A stretch of DNA of 64,000 bases from Frigoribacterium sp. PvP032. GTDB taxonomy: Bacteria > Actinomycetota > Actinomycetes > Actinomycetales > Microbacteriaceae. Shown here in pieces: positions 56,753 through 64,000 of this stretch. Positions within the stretch are counted from its first letter, which is position 1; each line of letters opens with the position of its first letter. Where the stretch lies: the NCBI RefSeq assembly GCF_017833035.1, contig NZ_JAFIBM010000001.1:3245762-3309761 (forward strand), read 5' to 3'. The notes under the pieces are model-generated. The model saw only the letters and a program-made list of their open reading frames with translations. It searched no databases and was not told where the DNA came from. The position numbers and the translations under genes are program-made.

Positions 56753-58443
56753 GACTGGACCCGCTCGTCCATCAGGCCGCGCAGCAGCTCGGCGGTCTTC
56801 TCCGGGTCGCGCTCGGCGAGAGCGTCGATCTCGGCGCGGCGGCGCTCGGCCGACACGTACTCGGGCGAGGGCTCGGGGGCGGCGACGGGCAGGGCCACGG
56901 TGGCGGCCTCGTCGGCGAGCAGCTGACGGCGGGAGGCGGCGCCCGCGTCGTCGAGGTCGAGCCGCATGGTCGCGTCCCAGGTCTGGGCCGGGTTGCCGGC
57001 CGAGAGCTCGCCGAGGTCGACGTCCTCCCGGTCGTGGCGCTTGTTCTTCTTCGCGAACACGATCAGCCCGACGATCAGGGCGATCACGATCAGCGCGGCG
57101 ATCCCGACGGTGCGGATGGTGCCCCACATCGCCTCGGAGGCGGCAGCCGCGTCGGCTGCGGCGAGCGCCGCCTTCGCGGCGTCGGCACCCTCGGTGTCGA
57201 AGTCGACCAGCGCGACCTCGACGGCGTCGCCGCGCGCCGCGTCGATCCCCGCGGCGTTCCGCACGAGGTCGTTGATGCTCTGCATGTTCACGCCGGAGGC
57301 CGCGTTCGCGTCCAGCGCGACCGACACGGTCTGCCGGCTGACGCCTCCTGCGGGCACGCTCATGGTCTCGGTGACCTTGTCGACCGCGTTGTTCTTGGTG
57401 GCGGACTCGTTGACGTAGCCGTCGTCGCCGGTCGCCGTCGGCGTGCCGGCCGCGGCCGCGCCCGTGCCGGTGCCGTTCGGCACGGCGATGTTGTCGGGGC
57501 CGAGCACGCCGGTCGAGCCGGCGCCGCCTGCTCCCGCGGAGCCCGCGCCGTACTGCTCTGTCGTGCTCGACTCGTTCAGGGCGATCGGGCCGCTGGTGGG
57601 CTGCGCGAACGACTCGGTGACCTTCGTGCCCGAGCTCTGGTCGAGGTCGGCGGCGACGATCACGGACGACTTGCCGGGGCCGACGACCTTGTCGAGCATC
57701 GTCTGCACGGCGGTCTGGACCTTCGACTCGTAGTCGCTGACCTGGTCGCCGGCGCCGCCGACGGCTCCGGTGCCGACCTGCGAGAGCACGGCGCCGGTCG
57801 AGTCGGTGACGGCGACGTCGGTCGTTGCCATGCCCTCGACGGAGGCGCTGGTCAGGTTCACGATGGCCTGCACCTGCTTGCTGGTGAGGGTCGCGCCGCC
57901 CTGCGTCTCGACGAACACGGACGCGGTGGGGTCCTCCTGCTCGGCGACGAAGACGGACTCCTCGGGGATCGCGAGCTGCACGCTGGCGGTCTTCACGCCG
58001 TCCATCGCCGAGATGGTCTTGGCCAGCTCTCCCTCGATGGCGCGCTTGTAGGTGACGTCCTGCTGGAACTCGGACGAGGTGACGCCCATCGTGTCGAGCA
58101 GCGAGTAGCCGCCCTGGCCGCTGGTCGAGGGCAGGCCGGCTGCGGCTGCGGTGAGGCGCTCCTGGTAGACGTGCTCCTCGGGCACGAGGATCGTGCCGCC
58201 GCCCGCGGTCAGCTCGTAGGGCACCCCGTCGGCCTTGAGCTGCTCGACGATGGCGCTCGCGTCGGCGGGCTCGATGCCGCTGAACAGCGGCGACCAGCTC
58301 GGCTTCGTCAGCCAGCTCACGAGGGCGACCGTGCCGAGCACGAGCGCGGCGATCAAGATGACCGCGATGGTCTTCTGGGCGACGGAGAAGCCGCCCATGG
58401 TCGCCCGCATCCGGGCGAGGGAGTTCTGCACTGCGGTCGGCAT
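56749..58443 (-). CDS. fliF: Flagellar MS-ring protein FliF
   Basis: 564 residues. TM helices at about 24-45 and 441-463 flank the ring-building domains (PLFSGIEPADASAIVEQLKA, EGELAKTISAMDGVKTASVQLAIP, then SVSVALDANAA-like). The cytoplasmic C-terminus, ending with RDPEKTAELLRGLMDERVQS, is the FliG-binding motif. It is the base of the MS ring. Start ATG 58443, overlapping fliE. Confidence 0.96.
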   Translation of the reverse strand: MPTAVQNSLARMRATMGGFSVAQKTIAVILIAALVLGTVALVSWLTKPSWSPLFSGIEPADASAIVEQLKADGVPYELTAGGGTILVPEEHVYQERLTAAAAGLPSTSGQGGYSLLDTMGVTSSEFQQDVTYKRAIEGELAKTISAMDGVKTASVQLAIPEESVFVAEQEDPTASVFVETQGGATLTSKQVQAIVNLTSASVEGMATTDVAVTDSTGAVLSQVGTGAVGGAGDQVSDYESKVQTAVQTMLDKVVGPGKSSVIVAADLDQSSGTKVTESFAQPTSGPIALNESSTTEQYGAGSAGAGGAGSTGVLGPDNIAVPNGTGTGAAAAGTPTATGDDGYVNESATKNNAVDKVTETMSVPAGGVSRQTVSVALDANAASGVNMQSINDLVRNAAGIDAARGDAVEVALVDFDTEGADAAKAALAAADAAAASEAMWGTIRTVGIAALIVIALIVGLIVFAKKNKRHDREDVDLGELSAGNPAQTWDATMRLDLDDAGAASRRQLLADEAATVALPVAAPEPSPEYVSAERRRAEIDALAERDPEKTAELLRGLMDERVQS

Positions 58444-58808
58444 CAGGCCTGCATCCTCATGATCTCGGTGAAGGCGTCGACGCCCTTGTTGCGGACGGCG
58501 GCGACGAGCTCGAGCGTCACCTGGGCACGGGTGGCCGCGATGGTCGCGTCGTGGATGTCGGTCAGGTCGCCGGTGACGGCCTTCACGGCGAGCGTCTTGG
58601 ACTGGCTCTGCAGCTGCTGCAGGCCCTCGACCGCGCCGACCATGCTCGACCCGAAGGCGGCACCGGAGGCGCTGGCGGCGCCGGTCGTGCCGGTGACGGA
58701 GGAGGCGCCTCCTGCGTTCCCGACCGCACCGCCCTGCAGCAGCGCGGACACGTCCGCGTAGCCCGACGGCGCCACCGCGCCGACGGCGGGGATCCCCCCG
58801 ACCGGCAT
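58443..58808 (-). CDS. fliE: Flagellar hook-basal body protein FliE
   Basis: 121 residues. The C-terminal half, GDLTDIHDATIAATRAQVTLELVAAVRNKGVDAFTEIMRMQ, is the FliE signature. N-terminal Gly/Ala-rich region. It is the adaptor between the MS ring and the rod. ATGA overlaps on both sides. Confidence 0.93.
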   Translation of the reverse strand: MPVGGIPAVGAVAPSGYADVSALLQGGAVGNAGGASSVTGTTGAASASGAAFGSSMVGAVEGLQQLQSQSKTLAVKAVTGDLTDIHDATIAATRAQVTLELVAAVRNKGVDAFTEIMRMQA

Positions 58809-59203
58809 CAGCCGCGGCCGATCTGGAGAGCGGCCTCGTAGGCGGTCTTGGCACGGTCCACCACGGCGGCGTTCGCCTGGTAGCCGCGCTGGGCCATGAT
58901 CAGGTCGGCCATCTGGGCTCCCAGGTCGATGTCGGGCATGCGCACGTATCCCTCGGCGTCGGCGAGCGGGTGGTCTGGCAGGTAGGTGACGCGGCCGGCC
59001 TCGCTGCCGTAGCGGTCGGCCTTGACGAAGACGCCGCTGGTGCCGGCGCCCTCCTGGACCTCGACGTAGCGGGCCTGGAACGCGGTGTCGTCCATCGACT
59101 TGACCGTGTCGACGTTGGCGATGTTGTCGGAGACGGCGTCGAGCCACTTGCGGTGCACGGTCAGGCCGGTGCTCGCGATGCCGATCGCGTCGAAGGCCGT
59201 CAT
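58808..59203 (-). CDS. flgC: Flagellar rod protein FlgC
   Basis: 131 residues. FDAIGIASTGLTVHRKWLDA and DNIANVDT at the N-terminus and VRMPDIDLGAQMADLIMAQRGYQANA at the C-terminus are the rod-protein signature. Confidence 0.95.
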   Translation of the reverse strand: MTAFDAIGIASTGLTVHRKWLDAVSDNIANVDTVKSMDDTAFQARYVEVQEGAGTSGVFVKADRYGSEAGRVTYLPDHPLADAEGYVRMPDIDLGAQMADLIMAQRGYQANAAVVDRAKTAYEAALQIGRG

Positions 59204-59562
59204 CAGCCCATCCTGAACGCGGCGCGGACGCTGGTCAGCTCGCCGTTCATCGCCTGCGTGGCGAACTGGTAGCGGAGCACCGTGTCGATGTTCGACAGCG
59301 TCTCCGTGTCGAGGTTGACGTTGTTGCCGTCGAGCCGCGTCGGCTCGAGCGAGCGCTGCGTGGTCGCCTGCACCTGGCCGGCCCCCTGCACGCCGCCGCC
59401 CTGGGCGACCGACCGGCCGAGCGCCTCCTCGAACTGCACGCGCTTGGCCTGGTAGCCGGGCGTGTTCACGTTCGAGATGTTGGCGGCGATGGTCTTCTGG
59501 CGCAGCGAGAGGCCGTCGAGGGCGCTCTGCAGCGCCGCCTGGGTCACGGATTCGATCGGCAT
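59203..59562 (-). CDS. flgB: Flagellar rod protein FlgB
   Basis: 119 residues. LSLRQKTIAANISNVNTPGYQAK and NNVNLDTETLSNIDTVLRYQFAT are typical of the proximal rod protein. First gene of the flgB-flgC-fliE-fliF-fliG block. Start ATG 59562; a GGACGGG precedes it. Leader contains GGA hairpins and the promoter is at 59641-59669. Confidence 0.95.
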   Translation of the reverse strand: MPIESVTQAALQSALDGLSLRQKTIAANISNVNTPGYQAKRVQFEEALGRSVAQGGGVQGAGQVQATTQRSLEPTRLDGNNVNLDTETLSNIDTVLRYQFATQAMNGELTSVRAAFRMG

Positions 59563-59594
59563 TGGTGCCCGTCCGGGGTGTGGTGTGGTCTGGG

Positions 59595-59632
59595 GGCCGA
59601 TCCGTGGCCGAGGGGTCGAGCGATCCGTGCTC
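59595..59632 (-). promoter_or_regulatory. flgB leader: two ACGGATC-loop hairpins
   Basis: GAGC-ACGGATC-GCTC (59632-59618) and GGCC-ACGGATC-GGCC (59609-59595). They match the fliH leader in sequence and spacing (7-8 nt between cores). A third GGA (CCC-GGAC-GGG) lies about 10 nt before the start codon. Candidate CsrA binding sites. Confidence 0.6.
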
Positions 59633-59640
59633 AGGGCGCT

Positions 59641-59669
59641 CTATCGGCGCGGGTCGGGGGTGCGTAAGG
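59641..59669 (-). promoter_or_regulatory. FliA/WhiG-like promoter of the flgB operon
   Basis: CCTTACG at 59669-59663, 14-bp spacer, GCCGATAG at 59648-59641. Expected start near 59633, 71 nt before the flgB ATG. Confidence 0.75.
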
Positions 59670-59743
59670 CCGCGCGGGCCGCGTGCCCCCGGAGTGGGGG
59701 CGCGTGCGGTGCGCGTGCGGGGCGGGCGGACGAGACTGGGGGC

Positions 59744-60334
59744 ATGACCAAGACGATCGGCATCTTCCTGTTCGACCAGTACGAGGAGCTCGACGCGATC
59801 GGCCCGTGGGAGGTGCTCTCGTACTGGACGAAGGGGCACCCCGGCGACGGCTGGGAGGTGATCACGTTCGGCGACGCTCCCGGGCCGGTCACCGCCGCGA
59901 AGGGCCTGCGCGTGCTGCCCGACACCACGATCGACGAGCTGCCGCAGCTCGACGTGCTGATCTACCCCGGCGGCAAGGGCACCCGTGCCCACCTCGACGA
60001 CGAGGAGCGGCTCGAGTGGGTGCGACAGCAGGCCGAGACCGTGCCGCTGATGACGAGCGTCTGCACCGGCGCCCTCGTCTATGCCGCCGCGGGCCTGCTC
60101 ACCGGCCGGGCCGCCACGACGCACTGGGGGTCGACCGTGCTGCTCGGCAGCCTCGACCCGACGATCGACGTGCGCGAGGACGAGCGCTTCGTCGACGACG
60201 GCGACGTGATCACCTCGGCGGGGGTCTCGGCCGGGATCGACATGGCGCTGCACCTCGTCATGCGTCTGGGAGGTGCGGCGCGAGCCAAGCAGGTCCGTCT
60301 CGGCATCGAGTACGTCCCGCAGCCGCCCGTCTGA
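59744..60334 (+). CDS. DJ-1/PfpI family protein
   Basis: 196 residues. DJ-1/PfpI fold with nucleophile Cys in SVCTGALVYAAAGLL, and a nearby Glu in FDQYEELDAIGPWEVL. The LIYPGGKG segment is the strand before the elbow. Related to isonitrile hydratase/ThiJ proteins; the reaction is unknown. Divergent from flgB and convergent with the two-component genes. Confidence 0.85.
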   Translation: MTKTIGIFLFDQYEELDAIGPWEVLSYWTKGHPGDGWEVITFGDAPGPVTAAKGLRVLPDTTIDELPQLDVLIYPGGKGTRAHLDDEERLEWVRQQAETVPLMTSVCTGALVYAAAGLLTGRAATTHWGSTVLLGSLDPTIDVREDERFVDDGDVITSAGVSAGIDMALHLVMRLGGAARAKQVRLGIEYVPQPPV

Positions 60335-60339
60335 CCTCG

Positions 60340-60396
60340 CGAGTTGCCAGTCGGCGGGGTCTCGCACGACTCAGAGGCCCGCGAAGTGGCAACTCG
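60340..60396. terminator. Possible bidirectional terminator
   Basis: 10-bp inverted repeat CGAGTTGCCA/TGGCAACTCG spans a 37-nt loop between the convergent DJ-1 and response-regulator genes. Loop is long, so strength is uncertain. Confidence 0.55.
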
Positions 60397-60400
60397 GGGG

Positions 60401-61117
60401 TCAGCGGCGCTGGTAGCGGTGCTCGGGGCGGCCGGTCGCGCCGTAGCGCAGCTGCATCGCGAGCTGCCCGTCCGCGCTGAGCTGTGCCAGGTAGCGCTGC
60501 GCGGTCGCGCGGCTGACGCCGACCTGGTCGGCCACCTCCGAGGCCGAGACCTCTGCCGAGGAGGCGACCACCGCCTCCAGCACGGCCTGCTCGGTCGCCG
60601 AGCGCGAGCGGGAGGAGGCGCGCGCATCTCCCGAGTGGAGGATGCGCTGGGCACGCTCCACCGCCTCCTGGTCGGTGCCGCCGTCGAGCACGTGCCGGAA
60701 CCGCAGCCAGGAACGCAGCCGGTCGACGAGCAGCTCGGCGGCGAACGGCTTGATCAGGTAGGCGAGGGCTCCGCGGCGGAGGGCCGTGCGGATCGTCTCG
60801 CCGTCGGACGCCGCGCTGAGCACGAACGCGTCGACGTCGAGCTCGCGGAGCAGGTCGAGCCCGCGGCCGTCGGGCAGGTACAGGTCGAGCAGCACGAGGT
60901 CGACGTGCTCACGGGCGACCACCCGGCGGGCCTCGGCGACCGTGCCGACCGGCGGCAGCGCCCGGAGCTCGGGCTGCGCGTCGACCTGGGCGCGGTGCAC
61001 GTCGGCCACGAAGAAGTCGTCGTCGACGACGAGCACGGTCAGCGGCGCGGGCGCGGCGGCGGGTACGGGTGCGGGGATGGGTACGGGTGCGGGGATGGGT
61101 GCGGGGGCGTCGGTCAC
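60401..61117 (-). CDS. CitB/DctR-type response regulator
   Basis: 238 residues. Receiver domain from LTVLVVDDDFFVADVHRAQV with phosphoacceptor Asp near residue 76 (LVLLDLYLPDG) and Lys in AYLIKPFAAEL. The C-terminal HTH is of the CitB type (EVADQVGVSRATAQRYLAQL). An N-terminal Pro/Ala/Ile repeat (PAPIPAPVPIPAPVPAAAPA) of about 25 residues is encoded by a TACGGGTGCGGGGATGG-type repeat. Start GTG overlaps the kinase gene (GTGA). Confidence 0.9.
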   Translation of the reverse strand: MTDAPAPIPAPVPIPAPVPAAAPAPLTVLVVDDDFFVADVHRAQVDAQPELRALPPVGTVAEARRVVAREHVDLVLLDLYLPDGRGLDLLRELDVDAFVLSAASDGETIRTALRRGALAYLIKPFAAELLVDRLRSWLRFRHVLDGGTDQEAVERAQRILHSGDARASSRSRSATEQAVLEAVVASSAEVSASEVADQVGVSRATAQRYLAQLSADGQLAMQLRYGATGRPEHRYQRR

Positions 61118-62949
61118 GGGGTGCTCCTCGGGATCGGGGTAGGGTCGAGGTCGCTGGCAGGGTCGGTGCCGACCGGGTCGACCGCGCCGACGAGGCGGGC
61201 GCAGAACACGGCGCCGTGCCCGTCGCCCCGGGGCGACGCGAGCCAGACGTCGCCGCCGGCGCGGCGCGCGATCTCGCGCGAGAGCGGCAGCCCGAAGCCG
61301 AGCCCGTGCACGCGGTCGGGATCGAGGTCGAGGTCCCGGTCGGCGTCGGCGCACGGCCCGGGGTCGCGGGCGGCCTCGGCGTCCGCCCGTCGCTCGAACA
61401 CGGCGTGCTCGTCGTCGACCCCGCGGCCGGAGTCCATCACCGAGAGGTGCAGGTCGCGTCCGTCGTCGAACACCTCGACCTCGACCCAGGCCGGGGAGGC
61501 GCCGCCCGCGACCGCTGCGCGCACCGCGTTGTCGACGAGGTTGCCGAGCACGGTCGTCACGTCTCCGGGCTCGACCACGGAGCCCGACACGAGCGTCTCG
61601 GGGCCGAGCTGCAGCAGGACCCCCTTCTCTGCCGCCTCCACCCCCTTCGCGCCGAGGAACGCCTGCAGGTGCGGCTCCGTCAGCCGGTCGGCGTGCTTCA
61701 CGGGGTAGCGCAGCGGCCCGTGCTCGAGCACGTCGGCGAGGTACTGCTTCGCCTGGTCGACCCGCCCGATCTCGAGCAGCCCGCTGACCGCGTGCAGCCG
61801 GTTGGCGAACTCGTGCCGCTGCGCGCGCAGCGCCGTCGTCATCGCGCCCACCGCGTCGAGCCGGCGGGTGAGGGCCTCGACGGCGGTGCGGTCGCGCAGC
61901 ACGGCGACGCGGCCGAGGTCGACCCCCTCGCGGCGCACCGGCCGCACGTCGACGAACAGCACGTGCGGCCCGACGACCAGCGTCGTCGAGTCGGGGCGGG
62001 CAGGGCCGCGGCCGAGCAGCGCGACGAGCGGCTCCGGCAGGTCGAGCTCGCCGAGGAGGCGCCCCACGGCCCCGTCGCCGAGCCCGAGCAGCTGCGCCGC
62101 CTGCTCGTTGCACACGCTCACGCGCCCGTCGCGCGCGACCGCGAGCACCCCCTCCCCGACCCCGGCCAGGACGGCCTCCTGGTTCTGGACGAGCGACGCG
62201 AGGTCGTCGGGCTGCAGCCCGAGCGTGAGCCGGTCGAGACGCCGCCGGATCAGCACGGACGCGACGACGCCGAGCCCGAGCGCGAGCACGGCGACGGCCG
62301 CCACCGGCAGGCTGTCGCGGAGCAGCGTGTCGTAGACCCTGGCCGGGGCGTAGCCGACGCTGACCTCCCCGACGACCGCGGCCCGGTCGCCTGCAGCAGC
62401 ATCGGCCTCGTAGATCGGCACCTTCGCGCGGGCGGAGTCGCCGAGGGTGCCGCGCTCCCACGAGACGGTCTCCTCGCCGCGGAGGGCCGCGTCGGGGCTC
62501 GTGCTGACGACCTCGCCGATGCGGTCGGGGTCGGGGTGCGCGAGGCGGACCCCGCGGTCGTCGGTGACGACGACGAAGAGCGCCCCGGTGCGCTGCTGCG
62601 CCGCGACGGCCGTCCGCTGCAGGTCGCCCCCGGCCAGCACCTCCTCGTCCAGGGCGGTGCCGTCCACGCTCAGCCGGGCGACCTCGGTGCGGACGTCGAC
62701 GTCGCTCGCGACGCTCTGCGCCACGGCGAGCGCCGTCGACTCGGCCTCGCGCTCGAGGCGCTGCACGGCGATGCCGACGAAGACGGCGCTGGTGAGCAGG
62801 ACGATCGCGGTCACGACGGCGAGCTGCAGCAACAGCACCTGCGTCGCGAACCGGGTGCGCCGGCGGGGACGCGGCGCGGGTGCGGTCACCGCCGGCCTCG
62901 CGGTCGCGCGCGTCGCGGCGGGCACCGCCCGTGAGCTGTCGTCGGTCAC
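61114..62949 (-). CDS. CitA/DcuS-type sensor histidine kinase
   Basis: 611 residues. TM helices at about 38-60 and 205-225 flank a sensor domain with the DcuS/CitA pattern. A PAS domain (VLAGVGEGVLAVARDGRVSV) and phospho-acceptor His in RHEFANRLHAVSGLLEIG near residue 378 lead to an HATPase core (NLVDNAVRAA and LGFGLPLSREIARRAGG). The N-terminal 30 residues are Arg/Pro-rich. Start GTG 62949. Probably senses citrate or a related carboxylate, as the next gene is a citrate transporter. Confidence 0.9.
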   Translation of the reverse strand: MTDDSSRAVPAATRATARPAVTAPAPRPRRRTRFATQVLLLQLAVVTAIVLLTSAVFVGIAVQRLEREAESTALAVAQSVASDVDVRTEVARLSVDGTALDEEVLAGGDLQRTAVAAQQRTGALFVVVTDDRGVRLAHPDPDRIGEVVSTSPDAALRGEETVSWERGTLGDSARAKVPIYEADAAAGDRAAVVGEVSVGYAPARVYDTLLRDSLPVAAVAVLALGLGVVASVLIRRRLDRLTLGLQPDDLASLVQNQEAVLAGVGEGVLAVARDGRVSVCNEQAAQLLGLGDGAVGRLLGELDLPEPLVALLGRGPARPDSTTLVVGPHVLFVDVRPVRREGVDLGRVAVLRDRTAVEALTRRLDAVGAMTTALRAQRHEFANRLHAVSGLLEIGRVDQAKQYLADVLEHGPLRYPVKHADRLTEPHLQAFLGAKGVEAAEKGVLLQLGPETLVSGSVVEPGDVTTVLGNLVDNAVRAAVAGGASPAWVEVEVFDDGRDLHLSVMDSGRGVDDEHAVFERRADAEAARDPGPCADADRDLDLDPDRVHGLGFGLPLSREIARRAGGDVWLASPRGDGHGAVFCARLVGAVDPVGTDPASDLDPTPIPRSTP

Positions 62950-63110
62950 GTCCGCCAGCGTAGGCGGCGATCGAGGAGGCGCGTGAGCAGAACGCGCAGA
63001 ACGCGGCCAACGTGCGGAACGGCCCCAACGCGCAGAAGCAGGACGCGCCTCCTCGTGCCCGGCTAGCGTGCCCGGACGCGCCACCGCGCCCGACGGACGA
63101 AGGAGTCCTG

Positions 63111-64000
63111 ATGCTCGTTGTACTCGGCTATCTGATGGTCCTCACCTTCATGGTGCTGATCATGACCAAGCGGCTCTCGCCGATGCTCGCCCTGATCATG
63201 GTGCCGACGATCTTCGGCCTCTTCGCCGGCGCGGGGCTCGGCATCGGCGACATGGTGATCGAGGCGATCGGCGACCTGGCCCCCACGGCCGCGCTGCTCA
63301 TGTTCGCGATCATGTACTTCGGGCTGATGATCGACGTCGGGCTGTTCGACCCGCTGGTGCGGCTGATCCTGCGGGTGACCGGCAACGACCCGGCGAAGGT
63401 CGTGCTCGGCACGGCGCTGCTCGCCGGGGCCGTCTCGCTCGACGGCGACGGCTCGACGACGTTCATCGTGACGACGGCGGCCATGCTGCCCATCTACCTG
63501 AAGCTCGGCATGAGCCCGGTGGTGCTGACCTGCGTCGCCGGCCTCGCGAACGGCACGCTGAACATCGTGCCGTGGGGCGGCCCCACCGTGCGCGCCGCCG
63601 CCGCCCTCGGCGTGCAGCCGAGCGAGATCTTCGTGCCGCTCGTGCCGTCGCTCATCGCGGGCCTCGTGCTCGTGTTCGTGTTCTCGTGGCTGCTGGGGCT
63701 GAGCGAGCGTCGACGCCTCGGGACGCTCGAGCTCGGCGGGTCGAAGCTGGCCGCTGCGGCGTCGGCGATGTCGCCCCTCTCGCAGGAGCTCGCGACCGCC
63801 TCGCGCGGCGGCGGGACCGGCACGCCCGGCGTCGGCGTCTCGATGTTCACCAGCCCGACCGTCGCCCTCGGCGTGCGCGGCGGGCGGGCCGACGGCTCGC
63901 GGGCCGACGGGCCCGGCGAGCGCGCGGTCGACAACCCCGGCGGCAGCGCGAACGGCTCCCTCGGCGGCGGCGTCACGATGGCCGACACGATGCTCGACCC
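63111..64000 (+). CDS. CitMHS family citrate transporter, N-terminal part (runs off right edge)
   Basis: 297 codons visible, no stop codon in frame. About six TM helices and the conserved LLAGAVSLDGDGSTTFIVTTAAMLPIYLKL, then NIVPWGGPTVRAAAAL, are the CitMHS/CitM signature for metal-citrate/proton symport. A hydrophilic loop with Gly/Ser/Thr-rich sequence follows near 220-290. AAGGAG lies 5 nt before the ATG. Divergent from the CitA/CitB-type genes, which likely regulate it. Confidence 0.9.
   Translation, partial: MLVVLGYLMVLTFMVLIMTKRLSPMLALIMVPTIFGLFAGAGLGIGDMVIEAIGDLAPTAALLMFAIMYFGLMIDVGLFDPLVRLILRVTGNDPAKVVLGTALLAGAVSLDGDGSTTFIVTTAAMLPIYLKLGMSPVVLTCVAGLANGTLNIVPWGGPTVRAAAALGVQPSEIFVPLVPSLIAGLVLVFVFSWLLGLSERRRLGTLELGGSKLAAAASAMSPLSQELATASRGGGTGTPGVGVSMFTSPTVALGVRGGRADGSRADGPGERAVDNPGGSANGSLGGGVTMADTMLD

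Noticed and set aside
60401-63028. One long minus-strand frame across the response regulator and kinase
   Set aside because: The kinase is encoded in a different frame; the upstream part of this frame has no homology and the regulator starts at the GTG at 61117.

Overview
The window is very G+C-rich, has a strong G/C third-position bias, uses GTG and TTG starts freely and carries actinobacterial versions of RpoB, RpoC, EF-G, EF-Tu, S12 and S7. CitA/CitB-type signalling with a CitMHS transporter, an MT0933-type small protein and a PIG-V-like mannosyltransferase also fit an actinomycete. The combination of a complete flagellar secretion and motor locus with a monoderm type IV pilus locus suggests a motile member of the Microbacteriaceae (Frigoribacterium/Curtobacterium-like). 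The genus is a guess.

Layout, left to right. 1-5.4 kb: the 5' end of a type IB topoisomerase gene, an orphan MT0933-type protein, then the str operon rpsL-rpsG-fusA-tuf on the minus strand with a clear sigma-70 type promoter. 5.4-19.1 kb: a membrane protein and a minus-strand type IV pilus cluster (pilB, pilT, pilC, major pilin, two PulG-like minor pilins, a PilX-like protein, prepilin peptidase, pilM, pilN, pilO). 19.4-22.9 kb: a divergent unknown protein, two GNAT proteins and a methionine aminopeptidase. 23.0-30.5 kb: rpoB-rpoC, both with TTG starts. The pilus cluster therefore lies between rpoBC and the str operon, which are close neighbours in many bacteria. 30.7-31.7 kb: a spermidine-synthase-like protein.

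31.8-59.7 kb: the flagellar locus, all on the minus strand, in three transcription blocks. Read in transcription order they are flgB-flgC-fliE-fliF-fliG; fliH-fliI-fliJ-NlpC/P60-fliK-flgD-flgE; and flbD-motA-motB-fliM-fliN-fliO-fliP-fliQ-fliR-flhB-flhA-(FlhF-like)-csrA. Plus-strand or unrelated genes separate the blocks: a membrane protein/winged-helix regulator pair with a repeat-rich spacer, and a YitT protein, a DUF4190 protein and a PIG-V-like enzyme. Flagellin, filament cap, hook-associated proteins, a flagellar sigma factor, FliW and chemotaxis genes are not in the window. 59.7-64 kb: a DJ-1/PfpI protein, a CitB/CitA-type two-component system and the start of a CitMHS citrate transporter.

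The most interesting signal is regulatory. Four flagellar start sites carry a FliA/WhiG-like promoter (CCTWACG, 14-15 bp, GCCGAKAG). Three of them (flgB, fliH, flbD) give leaders of about 70 nt that contain small hairpins presenting GGA in the loop, and a similar hairpin pair precedes flgE. GGA-in-loop hairpins are the recognition signal of CsrA, and csrA is the last gene of the flagellar locus, so the window may contain both the regulator and its targets. Other unusual items are a palindromic element repeated inside fliK, a repeat-rich spacer next to fliG, an AGGAGGCGCG decamer present far above expectation, a FlhF-like protein without a P-loop, and FliM, FlhB and FliN proteins that deviate from canonical motifs.
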